Assembly (NCBI RefSeq): GCF_000312125.1
Contig: NZ_HE978641.1
Location: forward strand, 1,022,779 to 1,059,241
DNA: 36,463 bases
Direction: 5' to 3'
Source: Timonella senegalensis JC301
GTDB lineage: Bacteria; Actinomycetota; Actinomycetes; Actinomycetales; Cellulomonadaceae
Made by a program: the position numbers and the translations under genes. Below the pieces are notes generated by a model. It saw only the letters and a program-made list of their open reading frames with translations. It was not told the DNA's origin and searched no databases. Shown here one piece after another: positions 25,905-34,036 of this stretch (position 1 is its first letter; each line of letters begins with the position of its first letter).

Positions 25905-26773
25905 GACGAGGGGTGGGCCAGCTCCGGAGCGGCCGGTGTACGCGTGGAGAAGTACATCGAGATCAGCACGATCGCGATGCCTGCGATTTGCGCAAAACCG
26001 AGTGACTCGTGCGCGATAAGTGTTCCTCCCAAAACTCCGGCCACGGGGTTGAGGAGTCCGATGACACCCACGCTGGAGGCGGGGATCTTGGCAAGTGCGC
26101 CGAACCAGCATACGTAGGCGATGGCCGTGGCAATGATGCTCGTGTAGAAGTAGCCCGTGATCGTGCCTGTGGTCATTGGCGGGAAAGGTTCGAAGAATGC
26201 GGCGATCGCGCTGAGAACGAGGCCCGCCCACGTGAGCTGCCACGAGGTTGTGGCCAGAAGTGGTTGGCCGGACGTCCACCGCTTGTTGAGCAGGGAGCCA
26301 AACGCAGTGAGGCACACGGCGAAGAGCGAGGAAGCGACGCCCCACGGGTTAATGACTCCAGCAGCACCTCCGATGATCAGAAGCGCGCCGATGATTCCCA
26401 TGACAGCAAAGGAGAACTTGTAGAGTGTTGGACGTTCGCCGCTCATGGGCCAGGCGAGGAAGAGGAAGGCGACCGGGGTGAGCGACATGACTGAGGCGGC
26501 AACGTTGCTCGGCAGCAGCTGAGCGGAAACGTAAATCAGGATGAAGAACCCGGCCATGTTGATAAGGCCGAGGACCAGCGACTTCCACCACATGTCACCG
26601 ATTGGGAGTTTCCTTGCAATAAGGAGGAGCACGATTCCTGCCGGGAGTGCGCGCAGCGCGGCGCCCCAGAGGAACAGGTCAGCCGGGAGGAAGGCCTTAA
26701 TGACCAGGTAGTTGAGGCCCCATGCGATGGGTGCGACCGTAGCCAGGAGCGTCCACTTCAATTTATCTTCCAC
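25895..26773 (-). CDS. EamA-family (DMT) transporter
   Basis: This 292-aa protein has ten hydrophobic segments in two EamA repeats (about 7-135 and 147-280), with APIAWGLNYLVIKAFLP and MSLTPVAFLFLAWPMSGE in the first and VIGLLNPVAGVLGGTLIAHE in the second. Such drug/metabolite transporters export amino acids, nucleobases or other small molecules; the substrate is not readable. The start is GTG 26773, inside a palindrome, with TAAAGT 7 nt upstream on the minus strand and no ribosome site. It is divergent from a MarR gene 37 bp away, which is likely its regulator. Confidence 0.9.
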   Translation of the reverse strand: MEDKLKWTLLATVAPIAWGLNYLVIKAFLPADLFLWGAALRALPAGIVLLLIARKLPIGDMWWKSLVLGLINMAGFFILIYVSAQLLPSNVAASVMSLTPVAFLFLAWPMSGERPTLYKFSFAVMGIIGALLIIGGAAGVINPWGVASSLFAVCLTAFGSLLNKRWTSGQPLLATTSWQLTWAGLVLSAIAAFFEPFPPMTTGTITGYFYTSIIATAIAYVCWFGALAKIPASSVGVIGLLNPVAGVLGGTLIAHESLGFAQIAGIAIVLISMYFSTRTPAAPELAHPSSNG

Positions 26774-26781
26774 GGAAGATA
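26764..26781. promoter_or_regulatory. MarR operator candidate between EamA gene and marR
   Basis: TATCTTCCACGGAAGATA has perfect 8-bp arms around AC. It covers the start codon and transcription start of the EamA gene and lies at the -35 position of marR, so one bound dimer could block both. Confidence 0.65.
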
Positions 26782-26798
26782 CTTTATGCCCGGGTCGG

Positions 26799-26810
26799 TA
26801 TCCTGTCTAG
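26799..26810 (+). promoter_or_regulatory. Leaderless -10 of marR
   Basis: TATCCT (26799-26804) ends 6 nt before the GTG at 26811. Confidence 0.45.
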
Positions 26811-27323
26811 GTGAGCAAGGATAAAGTCAGTCACATTCAGGAGCAGTGGAGGGTCGAGCGGCCCGACATCGACTCCTCACCCGTTGGGGTCGTTGGCCGA
26901 GTCCACAGGCTCGGAAACTACCTGCGCCGCGAGATACTCGCGGTGTATAGGGAGCACGGTTTGGGCGAGGGAGAGTTCGACATCCTTGCCACGCTGCGGC
27001 GCAGGGGCGCCCCGTTCACAATGCTCCCCACGGACCTGGGCCGCCAGACCATGGTCACCTCTGGTGGAATTTCCAAGCAGTTGGACCGCCTTGAAGCCTC
27101 AGGCCTTGTCGAGCGCAGCGTGAGCAGCGATGACGCACGCAAGCGCCTCGTGACTCTGACCGCCAAGGGTAAGTCTGTGATTGATGCGGCCTATACCGAG
27201 CACATGGAGAACGAGGCCCGACTCCTCACCGACCTAGACCCTGCAGACCGAGAAGCACTCGAAGGAATCCTCGGACGGTGGCTCGCGGCGGTTGAGGCCG
27301 CCAACGAACCTCCGGGCGAGTAG
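26811..27323 (+). CDS. MarR-family transcriptional regulator
   Basis: This 170-aa regulator has the MarR winged-helix core: VHRLGNYLRREIL, GEFDILATLRRRGAPFTMLPTDLGR, TSGGISKQLDRLEASGLVERSVSSDDARKRLVTLT (recognition helix and wing), and a C-terminal dimer helix. It lies back to back with the EamA exporter, a common arrangement in which a MarR protein represses an exporter until the exported compound binds. GTG start without ribosome site. Confidence 0.9.
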   Translation: MSKDKVSHIQEQWRVERPDIDSSPVGVVGRVHRLGNYLRREILAVYREHGLGEGEFDILATLRRRGAPFTMLPTDLGRQTMVTSGGISKQLDRLEASGLVERSVSSDDARKRLVTLTAKGKSVIDAAYTEHMENEARLLTDLDPADREALEGILGRWLAAVEAANEPPGE

Positions 27324-27423
27324 AACTCGCCGCGGTTGCGTTGCGTCGGGAGCGAGAACCAGCAGACCGAAGCTCCTCCGTCTCGCAGAAAGTCCCCGCC
27401 AAACCCGCGCAGTTCTCCCACGG

Positions 27424-27435
27424 TAGAATCGCCTT
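27424..27435 (+). promoter_or_regulatory. Leaderless -10 of purD
   Basis: TAGAAT (27424-27429) ends 6 nt before the GTG at 27436; no ribosome site. Confidence 0.5.
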
Positions 27436-28722
27436 GTGAAAATCCTCGTACTCGGTTCCGGTGCCCGCGAGCACGCAATTGTCCACTCACTTCACTCTGA
27501 GATGACCGCGCAGGGCACCCCCGCCCACGAGATTCACGCCGCCCCCGGTAACCCGGGCATCGGCGAGGAGGCGACTCTCCATGCGATCGACGCCAACAGC
27601 CCCGACGCTGTTGTTGCTCTAGCGCAGGAGCTGGCCGCAGATCTCATCATGATCGGCCCGGAAGCTCCGTTGGTTGCGGGCGTTGCTGACGCCACGCGCG
27701 CCGCGGGCTTCCCCACCTTCGGCCCGTCCGCGCAGGGCGCTCGCCTCGAGGGCTCCAAGGCGTTTGCCAAGGACGTCATGGAAGCAGCCAATGTTCCTAC
27801 CGCTAAGCCGTACGTGTGCACCACCCTTGACCAGGTGAACGAGGCATTCGACGATTTTGGCGCTCCCTACGTGGTCAAGGACGATGGTCTCGCGGCCGGC
27901 AAGGGTGTCGTGGTCACGAATGACCGCGACGAGGCGCTGGCTCACGCGCGCGAATGCTTTGAGAACCGTGGCGAGGGCGGTCAGGTTGTCATCGAGGAGT
28001 ACCTCGACGGCCCCGAAGTTTCCCTGTTCGTTGTCTCGGACGGCAAGGACGTACGCCCACTCGCCCCCGCCCAGGACTTTAAGCGTGCGCTCAACAATGA
28101 CGAGGGCCCAAACACCGGTGGCATGGGCGCCTATTCGCCGCTGCCGTGGGCTCCTGAGGGCCTCGTGCAGGAGGTCATCGACACCGTTGCGCAGCCAACC
28201 ATTGACGAGATGGCTCGCCGCGGCACCCCTTTTGCCGGCATTCTCTATGTTGGTCTCGCGCTGACCTCCAAGGGCACGCGCGTGGTCGAGTTCAACGCCC
28301 GTTTTGGTGACCCGGAGACCCAGGTTGTGCTCGCGCGCCTTAAGACACCGCTGTCTGCACTCCTGCTTGCCGCCGCGAACGGCGAGCTCGCCCAGTTCCC
28401 TGAGCTCGAGTGGCACCCGCAGACCGCGGTGACCGTGGTCGTGGCCTCCGAGAAGTACCCGGACACCCCGGTAACCGGTGACCCGATCACCGGAATCGCG
28501 GACGCCAACGCCATCCCGAACGTGCACGTCCTGCACGCCGGCACCAAGATTATCGACGATTCACTCGTTTCCAGCGGCGGCCGCGTCTTGTCCGTGGTTG
28601 CGCTGGGGGACGACCTTTCCACAACGCGCGACCTTGTTTACCAGGGCGTCGACGCAATCGGACTTCGCGGCTCGCACCACCGAACTGACATTGCACTGAA
28701 GGCTGCGCACGGCGAGATCTAG
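27436..28722 (+). CDS. purD: Phosphoribosylamine-glycine ligase
   Basis: PurD (428 aa) makes glycinamide ribonucleotide, the second step of purine synthesis. It is an ATP-grasp enzyme: N-terminal KILVLGSGAREHAIVHSL, then PEAPLVAG, FGPSAQGARLEGSKAFAKDVM, VVKDDGLAAGKGVVVT (ATP-binding), NTGGMGAYSPLP and EFNARFGDPETQ (metal site). The start is GTG 27436. It is followed by a strong hairpin, then purC, so the two genes are probably separate units or linked only by read-through. Confidence 0.97.
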   Translation: MKILVLGSGAREHAIVHSLHSEMTAQGTPAHEIHAAPGNPGIGEEATLHAIDANSPDAVVALAQELAADLIMIGPEAPLVAGVADATRAAGFPTFGPSAQGARLEGSKAFAKDVMEAANVPTAKPYVCTTLDQVNEAFDDFGAPYVVKDDGLAAGKGVVVTNDRDEALAHARECFENRGEGGQVVIEEYLDGPEVSLFVVSDGKDVRPLAPAQDFKRALNNDEGPNTGGMGAYSPLPWAPEGLVQEVIDTVAQPTIDEMARRGTPFAGILYVGLALTSKGTRVVEFNARFGDPETQVVLARLKTPLSALLLAAANGELAQFPELEWHPQTAVTVVVASEKYPDTPVTGDPITGIADANAIPNVHVLHAGTKIIDDSLVSSGGRVLSVVALGDDLSTTRDLVYQGVDAIGLRGSHHRTDIALKAAHGEI

Positions 28723-28743
28723 CCGGCGAACGCCTAGGTTTTC

Positions 28744-28778
28744 CGCCGGGGGCGGCGGCATAACCGCCGCCCCCGGCG
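28744..28778 (+). terminator. Terminator of purD
   Basis: A perfect 15-bp GC stem (28744-28758 with 28764-28778) has a 5-nt loop CATAA and is followed by CTTCTT. Confidence 0.85.
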
Positions 28779-28856
28779 CTTCTTACCTCACCTGCTGCTT
28801 GGGTGAGGGATCCGCATGACGCACGCAGAATCGTCGTAAATCAAGAGGAGTAACCG

Positions 28857-29804
28857 ATGTCCGGACTGGACGTAAGCACGGCAGATTTGCCGGGCTGGAA
28901 GCACACCTACTCGGGCAAGGTGCGTGATCTGTACACCCCCGACACCGAGGCGCTCGGCGGGCCGCACCCGCTGGGTGACGTGGTGCTCGTGGTGGCGTCG
29001 GATCGTGTGAGTGCGTTCGATTTTGTGCTGAGCCCAGGCATTCCGGGCAAGGGAAAGGTGCTCACGCAGCTCAGCCTGTGGTGGTTTGACCAGTTCTCGG
29101 ACATTGTGGGTAACCACGTTGTCTCGACCGAGGTCTCCGTGGGCGCTGCCGACGGGCTCATCCCCGCCGAGGTCGATGGCCGCGCGATGATCTGCAAGCG
29201 TCTCGACATGTTCCCCATTGAGTGTGTGGTGCGCGGATACCTGACCGGTTCGGGTCTGGTGGAGTACAAGGCCGACGGGACGGTGTGTGGTGTGGAGCTT
29301 CCTGGCGGGCTGGTTGATGGCTCGCGGCTCGAGGCCCCAATCTTCACGCCGGCCGCCAAGGCAGAGGTGGGCGAGCACGATGAGAACATTACGTTTGAGC
29401 AGGTGGCTGAGCGTTTGGGCTGGGCCGCCGCGGAGAACCTCATGGGTCTGACGCTCGGCGTGTATGGGCGTGCTGAGGAGATCGCGCGCGAGCGCGGCGT
29501 CATCCTGGCGGACACTAAGTTTGAGTTCGGCTCGGACCCTGCGACTGGCGCGATCCTGCTGGGTGACGAGGTTCTGACTCCGGACTCGTCGCGGTTCTGG
29601 GATCTGGAACTGTGGAAGCCGGGCGGCGCACAGGCAAGCTTTGACAAGCAGTACATCCGCGATTGGCTGGCATCGCCGGAATCTGGCTGGGACAAGGACT
29701 CTGGTGCGGAGCCCCCCGCGCTTCCCGCCGAGGTTATCGAGGCCACGCAAAAGCGTTACGTGGAGGCGTACACTCGCCTGACCGGCAACGACATCTCGCT
29801 GTAG
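28857..29804 (+). CDS. purC: SAICAR synthetase (phosphoribosylaminoimidazole-succinocarboxamide synthase)
   Basis: PurC (315 aa) adds aspartate to CAIR in purine synthesis. It has YSGKVRDLY, VVASDRVSAFDFVLSPGIPGKGKVLTQLSLWWF, RAMICKRLDMFPIECVVRGYLTGSG, LADTKFEFG and the DEVLTPDSSRFW motif. The length matches the longer actinobacterial/yeast-type form. The ATG is preceded by GAGGAG. A hairpin follows the stop. Confidence 0.97.
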   Translation: MSGLDVSTADLPGWKHTYSGKVRDLYTPDTEALGGPHPLGDVVLVVASDRVSAFDFVLSPGIPGKGKVLTQLSLWWFDQFSDIVGNHVVSTEVSVGAADGLIPAEVDGRAMICKRLDMFPIECVVRGYLTGSGLVEYKADGTVCGVELPGGLVDGSRLEAPIFTPAAKAEVGEHDENITFEQVAERLGWAAAENLMGLTLGVYGRAEEIARERGVILADTKFEFGSDPATGAILLGDEVLTPDSSRFWDLELWKPGGAQASFDKQYIRDWLASPESGWDKDSGAEPPALPAEVIEATQKRYVEAYTRLTGNDISL

Positions 29805-29813
29805 CGCCACTTC

Positions 29814-29852
29814 CCGCCCTGTGTGATTCGTGTCGCGCATCACACAGGGCGG
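29814..29852 (+). terminator. Terminator of purC
   Basis: A perfect 14-bp stem (29814-29827 with 29839-29852) with an 11-nt loop, just after the purC stop. Confidence 0.75.
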
Positions 29853-29878
29853 AATTACGTCATGGTCCCATTCTCAAA

Positions 29879-29897
29879 TTAGGTAAGGCGTGCCTAA
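29879..29897. promoter_or_regulatory. DtxR/IdeR-type iron box
   Basis: TTAGGTAAGGCGTGCCTAA matches the 19-bp iron-box consensus TTAGGTTAGGCTAACCTAA at 15 positions. It overlaps the -10 TAAACT (29895-29900) of the next gene, which starts 6 nt further on, so iron-loaded regulator should repress it. Confidence 0.75.
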
Positions 29898-29906
29898 ACT
29901 GGGTGG

Positions 29907-31046
29907 GTGAGTAGCGCGACCCAGCACATCAACGAGGCAGCCGAGGCCATGGATGCCCAGGTTGATGTGTCCGCGAACTCTCGCATGGTGGCCGAGGTTG
30001 AGCCTCTCATTGTTGCTCCCTTCCACTTCTTCCACGTCCGAGTGGCTCGCATTGAGCAGCTCAGCCCAAACTTCCGCCGGATCGCCTTTGTAGGCGATGG
30101 CCTGAGCGATTGGGCGCACGGCGGCCGAGACCAGCGCGTCAAGGTGCTGACTCCATCGCCGTCAGGAAAGCTTCCTCTACACCTGCTGAACGACGCCGAC
30201 TGGTGGGGCAAGTGGCGTGAGATGCCAGCCGAGGACAAGGCGCCTATGCGCACTTACACAGGCAGGGCCTTCAACCGCGCACATGAAACCTCCCACGGCG
30301 CGGACGAGATCGCAGTCGATTTTGTCTTGCACGGCGACGGCGACGGCGCAGGTGACGGCCCCGCTTCGCGCTGGGCGCTAAACGCACGCGTTGGTGATGA
30401 GGCTGTTCTGGTCGGACCGAGCGTCCGCGGTGGTGGCCGCGACGGCGGTATTGAATGGAAGCCGCCCGCCTCTGCCAAGCGAATCATCCTCGCCGGCGAT
30501 GAAACTGCCGCACCCGCGATCTGCTCGATCATTGACTTTGCCGCCCGCGAGGGTCTGCTTGCGGGCCGTAACCCCATGGACATTCGCGCGTTCATCGAGG
30601 TCCCCTGTGATGAGGACCGTCTGCCTTGCGAGTTCGAAAACCACCCCCAGGTGAAGGTCACGTGGCTCACCCGCGGAGAGGCGCCACACGGCGAGCACCT
30701 CGACGCAGCGGTTCGGTCCACCGTCACAAGCCGCCTGGTGCACGAGTGTGGGCTGATGTGCTCCGGTGCCTCGTGCCTGACTCGGGCCGCCGGAACAGCT
30801 GGCGCTGCCGGAGTTCTGGCGGGGTTACGTGCCGAACTTGAAGACGTGGACATCGAGTCCGAGATTCTGTGGGATGTCCAGCCTCAAGGCGAGGACGCCA
30901 CTGCAGCCGGATGCTACGCCTGGATCGCAGGTGAGGCCGGTGTGGTCAAGGGGCTGCGCCGCCACTTGGTAACCACCCTTGGCATGGACCGACGTTCCGT
31001 GGCGTTCATGGGTTACTGGCGCCAGGGGCGCGCAGAACTCTCCTAG
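29907..31046 (+). CDS. Siderophore-interacting protein (flavin-dependent ferric-siderophore reductase)
   Basis: This 379-aa SIP-family protein uses NAD(P)H and FAD to reduce ferric siderophores in the cytoplasm. The N-terminal FAD-binding domain has RIAFVGDGL and MRTYTGRAF (usually RTYTxR); VGPSVRGG and ILAGDETAAPAICSI follow. The C-terminal SIP part has YAWIAGEAGVVKGLRRHLV and SVAFMGYWRQG. An Asp/Gly insert (HGDGDGAGDGP) and a segment CSGASCLTRAAGTAGAAG lengthen it beyond typical 260-300 aa SIPs. GTG start, leaderless, directly under the iron box. Its stop overlaps the convergent TetR stop. Confidence 0.9.
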   Translation: MSSATQHINEAAEAMDAQVDVSANSRMVAEVEPLIVAPFHFFHVRVARIEQLSPNFRRIAFVGDGLSDWAHGGRDQRVKVLTPSPSGKLPLHLLNDADWWGKWREMPAEDKAPMRTYTGRAFNRAHETSHGADEIAVDFVLHGDGDGAGDGPASRWALNARVGDEAVLVGPSVRGGGRDGGIEWKPPASAKRIILAGDETAAPAICSIIDFAAREGLLAGRNPMDIRAFIEVPCDEDRLPCEFENHPQVKVTWLTRGEAPHGEHLDAAVRSTVTSRLVHECGLMCSGASCLTRAAGTAGAAGVLAGLRAELEDVDIESEILWDVQPQGEDATAAGCYAWIAGEAGVVKGLRRHLVTTLGMDRRSVAFMGYWRQGRAELS

Positions 31047-31642
31047 GCGCGCCTTAGAGCTGACGTCAGGCCGAGATGCCCCAGTAGGGCGCCAATTCTG
31101 TCGGCCGCGTAATCAATGGGATCCTCTGCGCCGATGGCCTGCCCATATAGAAGCGCAGATGAAAGTGACATGCTCACGAGCTCAGCACAATCGTCGTCAA
31201 TTTTCTGTCCTGCTCCAGCGAACACTGCCTGTTGGACGGCGCTTCGAAGAAGCGGCGCGTGGGCGCGCATGATCGACTGCAACTCTGGGTCTTTGTGGGC
31301 GTCGAGCATCGGGATGAGCCTGATGCCCACCACGTTGGGCTTGAGTTTTGGCGCGTAGAGCACGTTGAGTAGCGCGAGCGCGAGTTCCTTAGGGTCGGCT
31401 GCGGGTTGGACCTGCTGTGCCAGGAGCATTGCTTGCTCGGCACGGTAGTCCTCAGCGCGACTGACCGCGGTGCGGTAGAGCTCAGCTTTGGAGGGGAAGT
31501 AGTAGTTTCCGGAGCCCGGCGCCAGCCCTGCGTGGTCCGCGACGTTGCGGTGGGTGATGGCTGCGGGCCCCTCCTCAATGAGGAGACGTGCTGCCGCCTG
31601 GGCCATGACTTCCTTTTTGTCCCGGCTGCGTTGCTGTTTCAA
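31043..31642 (-). CDS. TetR-family transcriptional regulator
   Basis: This 199-aa regulator has an N-terminal TetR helix-turn-helix: AARLLIEEGPAAITHRNVADHAGLAPGSGNYYFPSKAELYR. The rest is a helical ligand domain. The start is a TTG at 31642, supported by AAGGAG 5 nt upstream. It overlaps the SIP stop by 4 bp tail to tail, without a terminator. A divergent membrane-protein gene, with an inverted repeat in its promoter, is the likely target. Confidence 0.9.
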   Translation of the reverse strand: MKQQRSRDKKEVMAQAAARLLIEEGPAAITHRNVADHAGLAPGSGNYYFPSKAELYRTAVSRAEDYRAEQAMLLAQQVQPAADPKELALALLNVLYAPKLKPNVVGIRLIPMLDAHKDPELQSIMRAHAPLLRSAVQQAVFAGAGQKIDDDCAELVSMSLSSALLYGQAIGAEDPIDYAADRIGALLGHLGLTSALRRA

Positions 31643-31745
31643 GTGCGCTCCTTAGTCATGTGCCCTAGCGCATTGCTGAGGAGATTCGTTCCTGTCTCAG
31701 CGTGCAGAGCGTATGAAAACACTACTGGAGTCTTCACGGAATAAT

Positions 31746-31761
31746 CCATACCCGTGTATGG
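31746..31761. promoter_or_regulatory. TetR operator candidate
   Basis: CCATACCCGTGTATGG has perfect 6-bp arms around CCGT, set between the divergent tetR and membrane-protein genes. Its flanks ATAAT and TTTTAT are AT-rich. Confidence 0.5.
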
Positions 31762-31867
31762 TTTTATCGGATGTGTGGGATTCGGGGCGCGCGCAAGTCC
31801 CGAATTTCCACGCATCACCCCCCCAACGGGCGCCGCGGCCCGTACATACATACAGACAGAGGGAAAA

Positions 31868-32602
31868 ATGACTGTAGTAGCAGAAGGGCTCAAGATCGAC
31901 TGGTCGATCATGCCCACATACAACACGATCATGTCGATCGCTGCCGGTGCGGGTCTTCTCGCGCTGGTCCTCTTTGGCAAGGAACTCCTTGCAAACGCCA
32001 AGGACTCGTCTTCCGACATCAACACTGACGGCTGGTCCATCGCCTTTGGTGTCCTTGGAATCATCCTGTTCCCCATGGGAATGCACATGTCACTCACGTG
32101 GCCGCTCGCTGCCGGCGGGTTCCCATTCGACAACATCGTTTTCGGTGAGACCAGCATCGGCTTCGGCGCGCTCCTGCTGTTCGCGTCCTTCTACCTGTGG
32201 CGCCGCGGTGAGCAGTTCGCTGCCGCAAACCCACTGAAAAAGTTTGGCCGTGTAGCGCAGCCAATCTCTTGGTTTGTGGGCACCCTAGGTCTGGCTCTCT
32301 TCGGGATCGCCGCCGCTGGAATCACTTACCAGCTGTTCGCGGCGCCCGCTGAGGAGCCAATTTCCGGTTGGTTCGCCGACTACCCAATGGTCGAAGCCAC
32401 GTTCATGTCGCTCTTGTTCGCCCTCGTTGGCGTTGGCGCGGTCCTGTTCCCGTTCGTGCTGGGCAAGTTCCGCTCCGGTGATTTCGACGCAAAGATCGTT
32501 AAGGTCATGGGCTGGTCCTGGGCCATCACTGGTGTCATCTTCGCGCTCTTCGGCGCGATGAATTTCTTCACCCACATTGGTCTGATCGTCAACACCATGT
32601 GA
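31868..32602 (+). CDS. Multi-pass membrane protein, probably DUF981 family
   Basis: This 244-aa membrane protein shows about six hydrophobic segments: MSIAAGAGLLALVLFGKELL, AFGVLGIILFPMGMHMSLTWPL, FGALLLFASFYLW, WFVGTLGLALFGIAAAGITY, FMSLLFALVGVGAVLFPFVL and AITGVIFALFGAMNFF. The N-terminal IDWSIMPTYNTIMSIAAGAG fits my memory of DUF981 proteins, whose function is not known. The ATG at 31868 follows AGAGGG; an in-frame ATG at 31754 would start inside the inverted repeat. It is probably controlled by the divergent TetR protein. A strong terminator follows. Confidence 0.75.
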   Translation: MTVVAEGLKIDWSIMPTYNTIMSIAAGAGLLALVLFGKELLANAKDSSSDINTDGWSIAFGVLGIILFPMGMHMSLTWPLAAGGFPFDNIVFGETSIGFGALLLFASFYLWRRGEQFAAANPLKKFGRVAQPISWFVGTLGLALFGIAAAGITYQLFAAPAEEPISGWFADYPMVEATFMSLLFALVGVGAVLFPFVLGKFRSGDFDAKIVKVMGWSWAITGVIFALFGAMNFFTHIGLIVNTM

Positions 32603-32645
32603 GATCAATGGATATGGCCCATTCTGGGCCACCACTGATTTTCGA

Positions 32646-32696
32646 CGAGACCCGCACCTTCCAGCATCACGCTGGCTAGTGCGGGTCTCGTTTTTT
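32646..32696 (+). terminator. Intrinsic terminator of the DUF981-like gene
   Basis: A perfect 12-bp stem (32646-32657 with 32679-32690) contains a nested CCAGC/GCTGG stem and is followed by TTTTTT (32691-32696). Confidence 0.92.
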
Positions 32697-32754
32697 GTTG
32701 GGGAGCCTGGGATGAAGCAGCGGCGCGGTGTGTTGGTTGCCGGGCGGTGCCGTG

Positions 32755-32799
32755 TGGATCAGCCCTGTTTGGATGAGCGCTGTTTGGATTAGCGCTGTT
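32755..32799. repeat. Three tandem 15-bp repeats
   Basis: The unit TGGATNAGCSCTGTT occurs at 32755-32769, 32770-32784 and 32785-32799. The stop of the next minus-strand gene (32791-32789) lies in the third copy. Confidence 0.85.
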
Positions 32800-33352
32800 G
32801 AGTGACCATGCCGACTGAAGTTCCAGAGTCCTCGTTGAAGTTCGTGGTGAACGCAGTAAGGCCGATCAGCGCAACGGCCGTGAGGCTCGCGACCACACCG
32901 CCGCATAGGATCGCCGTCCAGGAGAGGTTACGGTCCGAATCGGTGGTGGATCCACGCAGCGCGATGATTCCGGTAATGAGCGCTACCACTCCCGCAATGA
33001 TCGCGATGGGCGGAAAGATAATGCCCACCACGGCGAGAATCCCGAACCCGAGGGCAATCTTGGGGAGGTTCGAACGAGACTCCGTGGAGACGGCAGGGCT
33101 TGCGGACATTCCGCCCGCGGGCCTCGGACGCTGGTCTGCCCACTCCGCTGCAACAGCTTCGGGCGAACCTAGCTCGTTGAGCACAGTGCGAACGGCGTTA
33201 TCCGAAGCGGTCGTTCCGCCTTCGTACAAGCGCTCATGAATGTGGCTGGAGATGTCCTCCAGAATCGTTGCCCGCTCGGCGGGTGGCGCCGTGAGTCGGC
33301 GGTCAATCGCGTCGAGGTACTGCTGGACCAGTGGATGTGGCTGAGCGTTCAT
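32789..33352 (-). CDS. Small membrane protein with N-terminal HAAS-like domain
   Basis: The 187-aa product has an N-terminal helical domain (about 1-75: HPLVQQYLDAIDRRLTAPPAERATILEDISSHIHERL, LNELGSPEAVAAEW) of the type found with PadR regulators (HAAS/DUF1700-like), then a linker and two to three membrane segments (ALGFGILAVVGIIFPPIAIIAGVVALITGIIAL and ILCGGVVASLTAVALIGL). It is a paralogue of the next upstream gene. Together with PadR they probably form a sensor or membrane-stress module. No catalytic motif is visible. Confidence 0.75.
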   Translation of the reverse strand: MNAQPHPLVQQYLDAIDRRLTAPPAERATILEDISSHIHERLYEGGTTASDNAVRTVLNELGSPEAVAAEWADQRPRPAGGMSASPAVSTESRSNLPKIALGFGILAVVGIIFPPIAIIAGVVALITGIIALRGSTTDSDRNLSWTAILCGGVVASLTAVALIGLTAFTTNFNEDSGTSVGMVTQQR

Positions 33353-33517
33353 GGTGTGTCCTTGGGGAGAGTGTGGTCTGGGATCAGTTGGTGCGAGTGT
33401 CGGGGGCGAGCTGTTGAGCGCACCGGATGTGGCTGGTTCTCAACGTGGGGCGGGGAGTTGGGGCACGATCGTCGAAAATCAGTTTCAAACGAAGGCGCGA
33501 CCCAAGAAAGTGCGCGG

Positions 33518-34033
33518 TCAGTACATGACCGAGCCGAGAGCGGTCAAAACGAGGGAGAGCAAGCCCATCGCAAGAACCGTGAGGCTGAGTACTACGCCGA
33601 CCCGAGCGGTCCAGTTGTATCCGGGAGCGACTTTGCGCATCGCGTCGAACCCTGTAATAAAGCCAGCAAAGGAGGGCAGGATCGCAAAGGTGCGGGTGAA
33701 CGGCAGAAGAACTAGAGCGACGGCGAAAACGCCGCAAACAAGGGAAACGTACGCAAGTAGAGGAGTGGGCTGCGCGGCATCGGGGCGTTCCAGTACTCCT
33801 AGCTGAGTGGGATTGTTTGCGCGGAATGACGCGGCGATCTCTTCGGGGGATCCGATGTCGGAGAGGATTCGCATGATGGCATCCGGGGTGCGGTCGGACT
33901 CGGGGAAGGCCTCGAGGCGCTCGGCGATGTGGGCGGTGACCTCCTCCAACACAAGGCCGCGATCACCGCTGCTGCCGCCGAGGTGGAGGCGCACGGAGTC
34001 CAAGTAGGCAGAGACCATGGGGTGTGTGTTCAC
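33518..34033 (-). CDS. Small membrane protein with N-terminal HAAS-like domain (paralogue)
   Basis: The 171-aa product starts HPMVSAYLDSVRLHLGGSSGDRGLVLEEVTAHIAERL, ending the helical domain with ILSDIGSPEEIAASF, the same pattern as its downstream paralogue. Membrane segments follow (LLAYVSLVCGVFAVALVLLPF, FAILPSFAGFITGF, VGVVLSLTVLAMGLLSLVLTAL). Its start lies 3 bp after the padR stop, so they are co-transcribed. The 165-bp gap to the paralogue holds nothing I recognise. Confidence 0.75.
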   Translation of the reverse strand: MNTHPMVSAYLDSVRLHLGGSSGDRGLVLEEVTAHIAERLEAFPESDRTPDAIMRILSDIGSPEEIAASFRANNPTQLGVLERPDAAQPTPLLAYVSLVCGVFAVALVLLPFTRTFAILPSFAGFITGFDAMRKVAPGYNWTARVGVVLSLTVLAMGLLSLVLTALGSVMY

Positions 34034-34036
34034 AGA

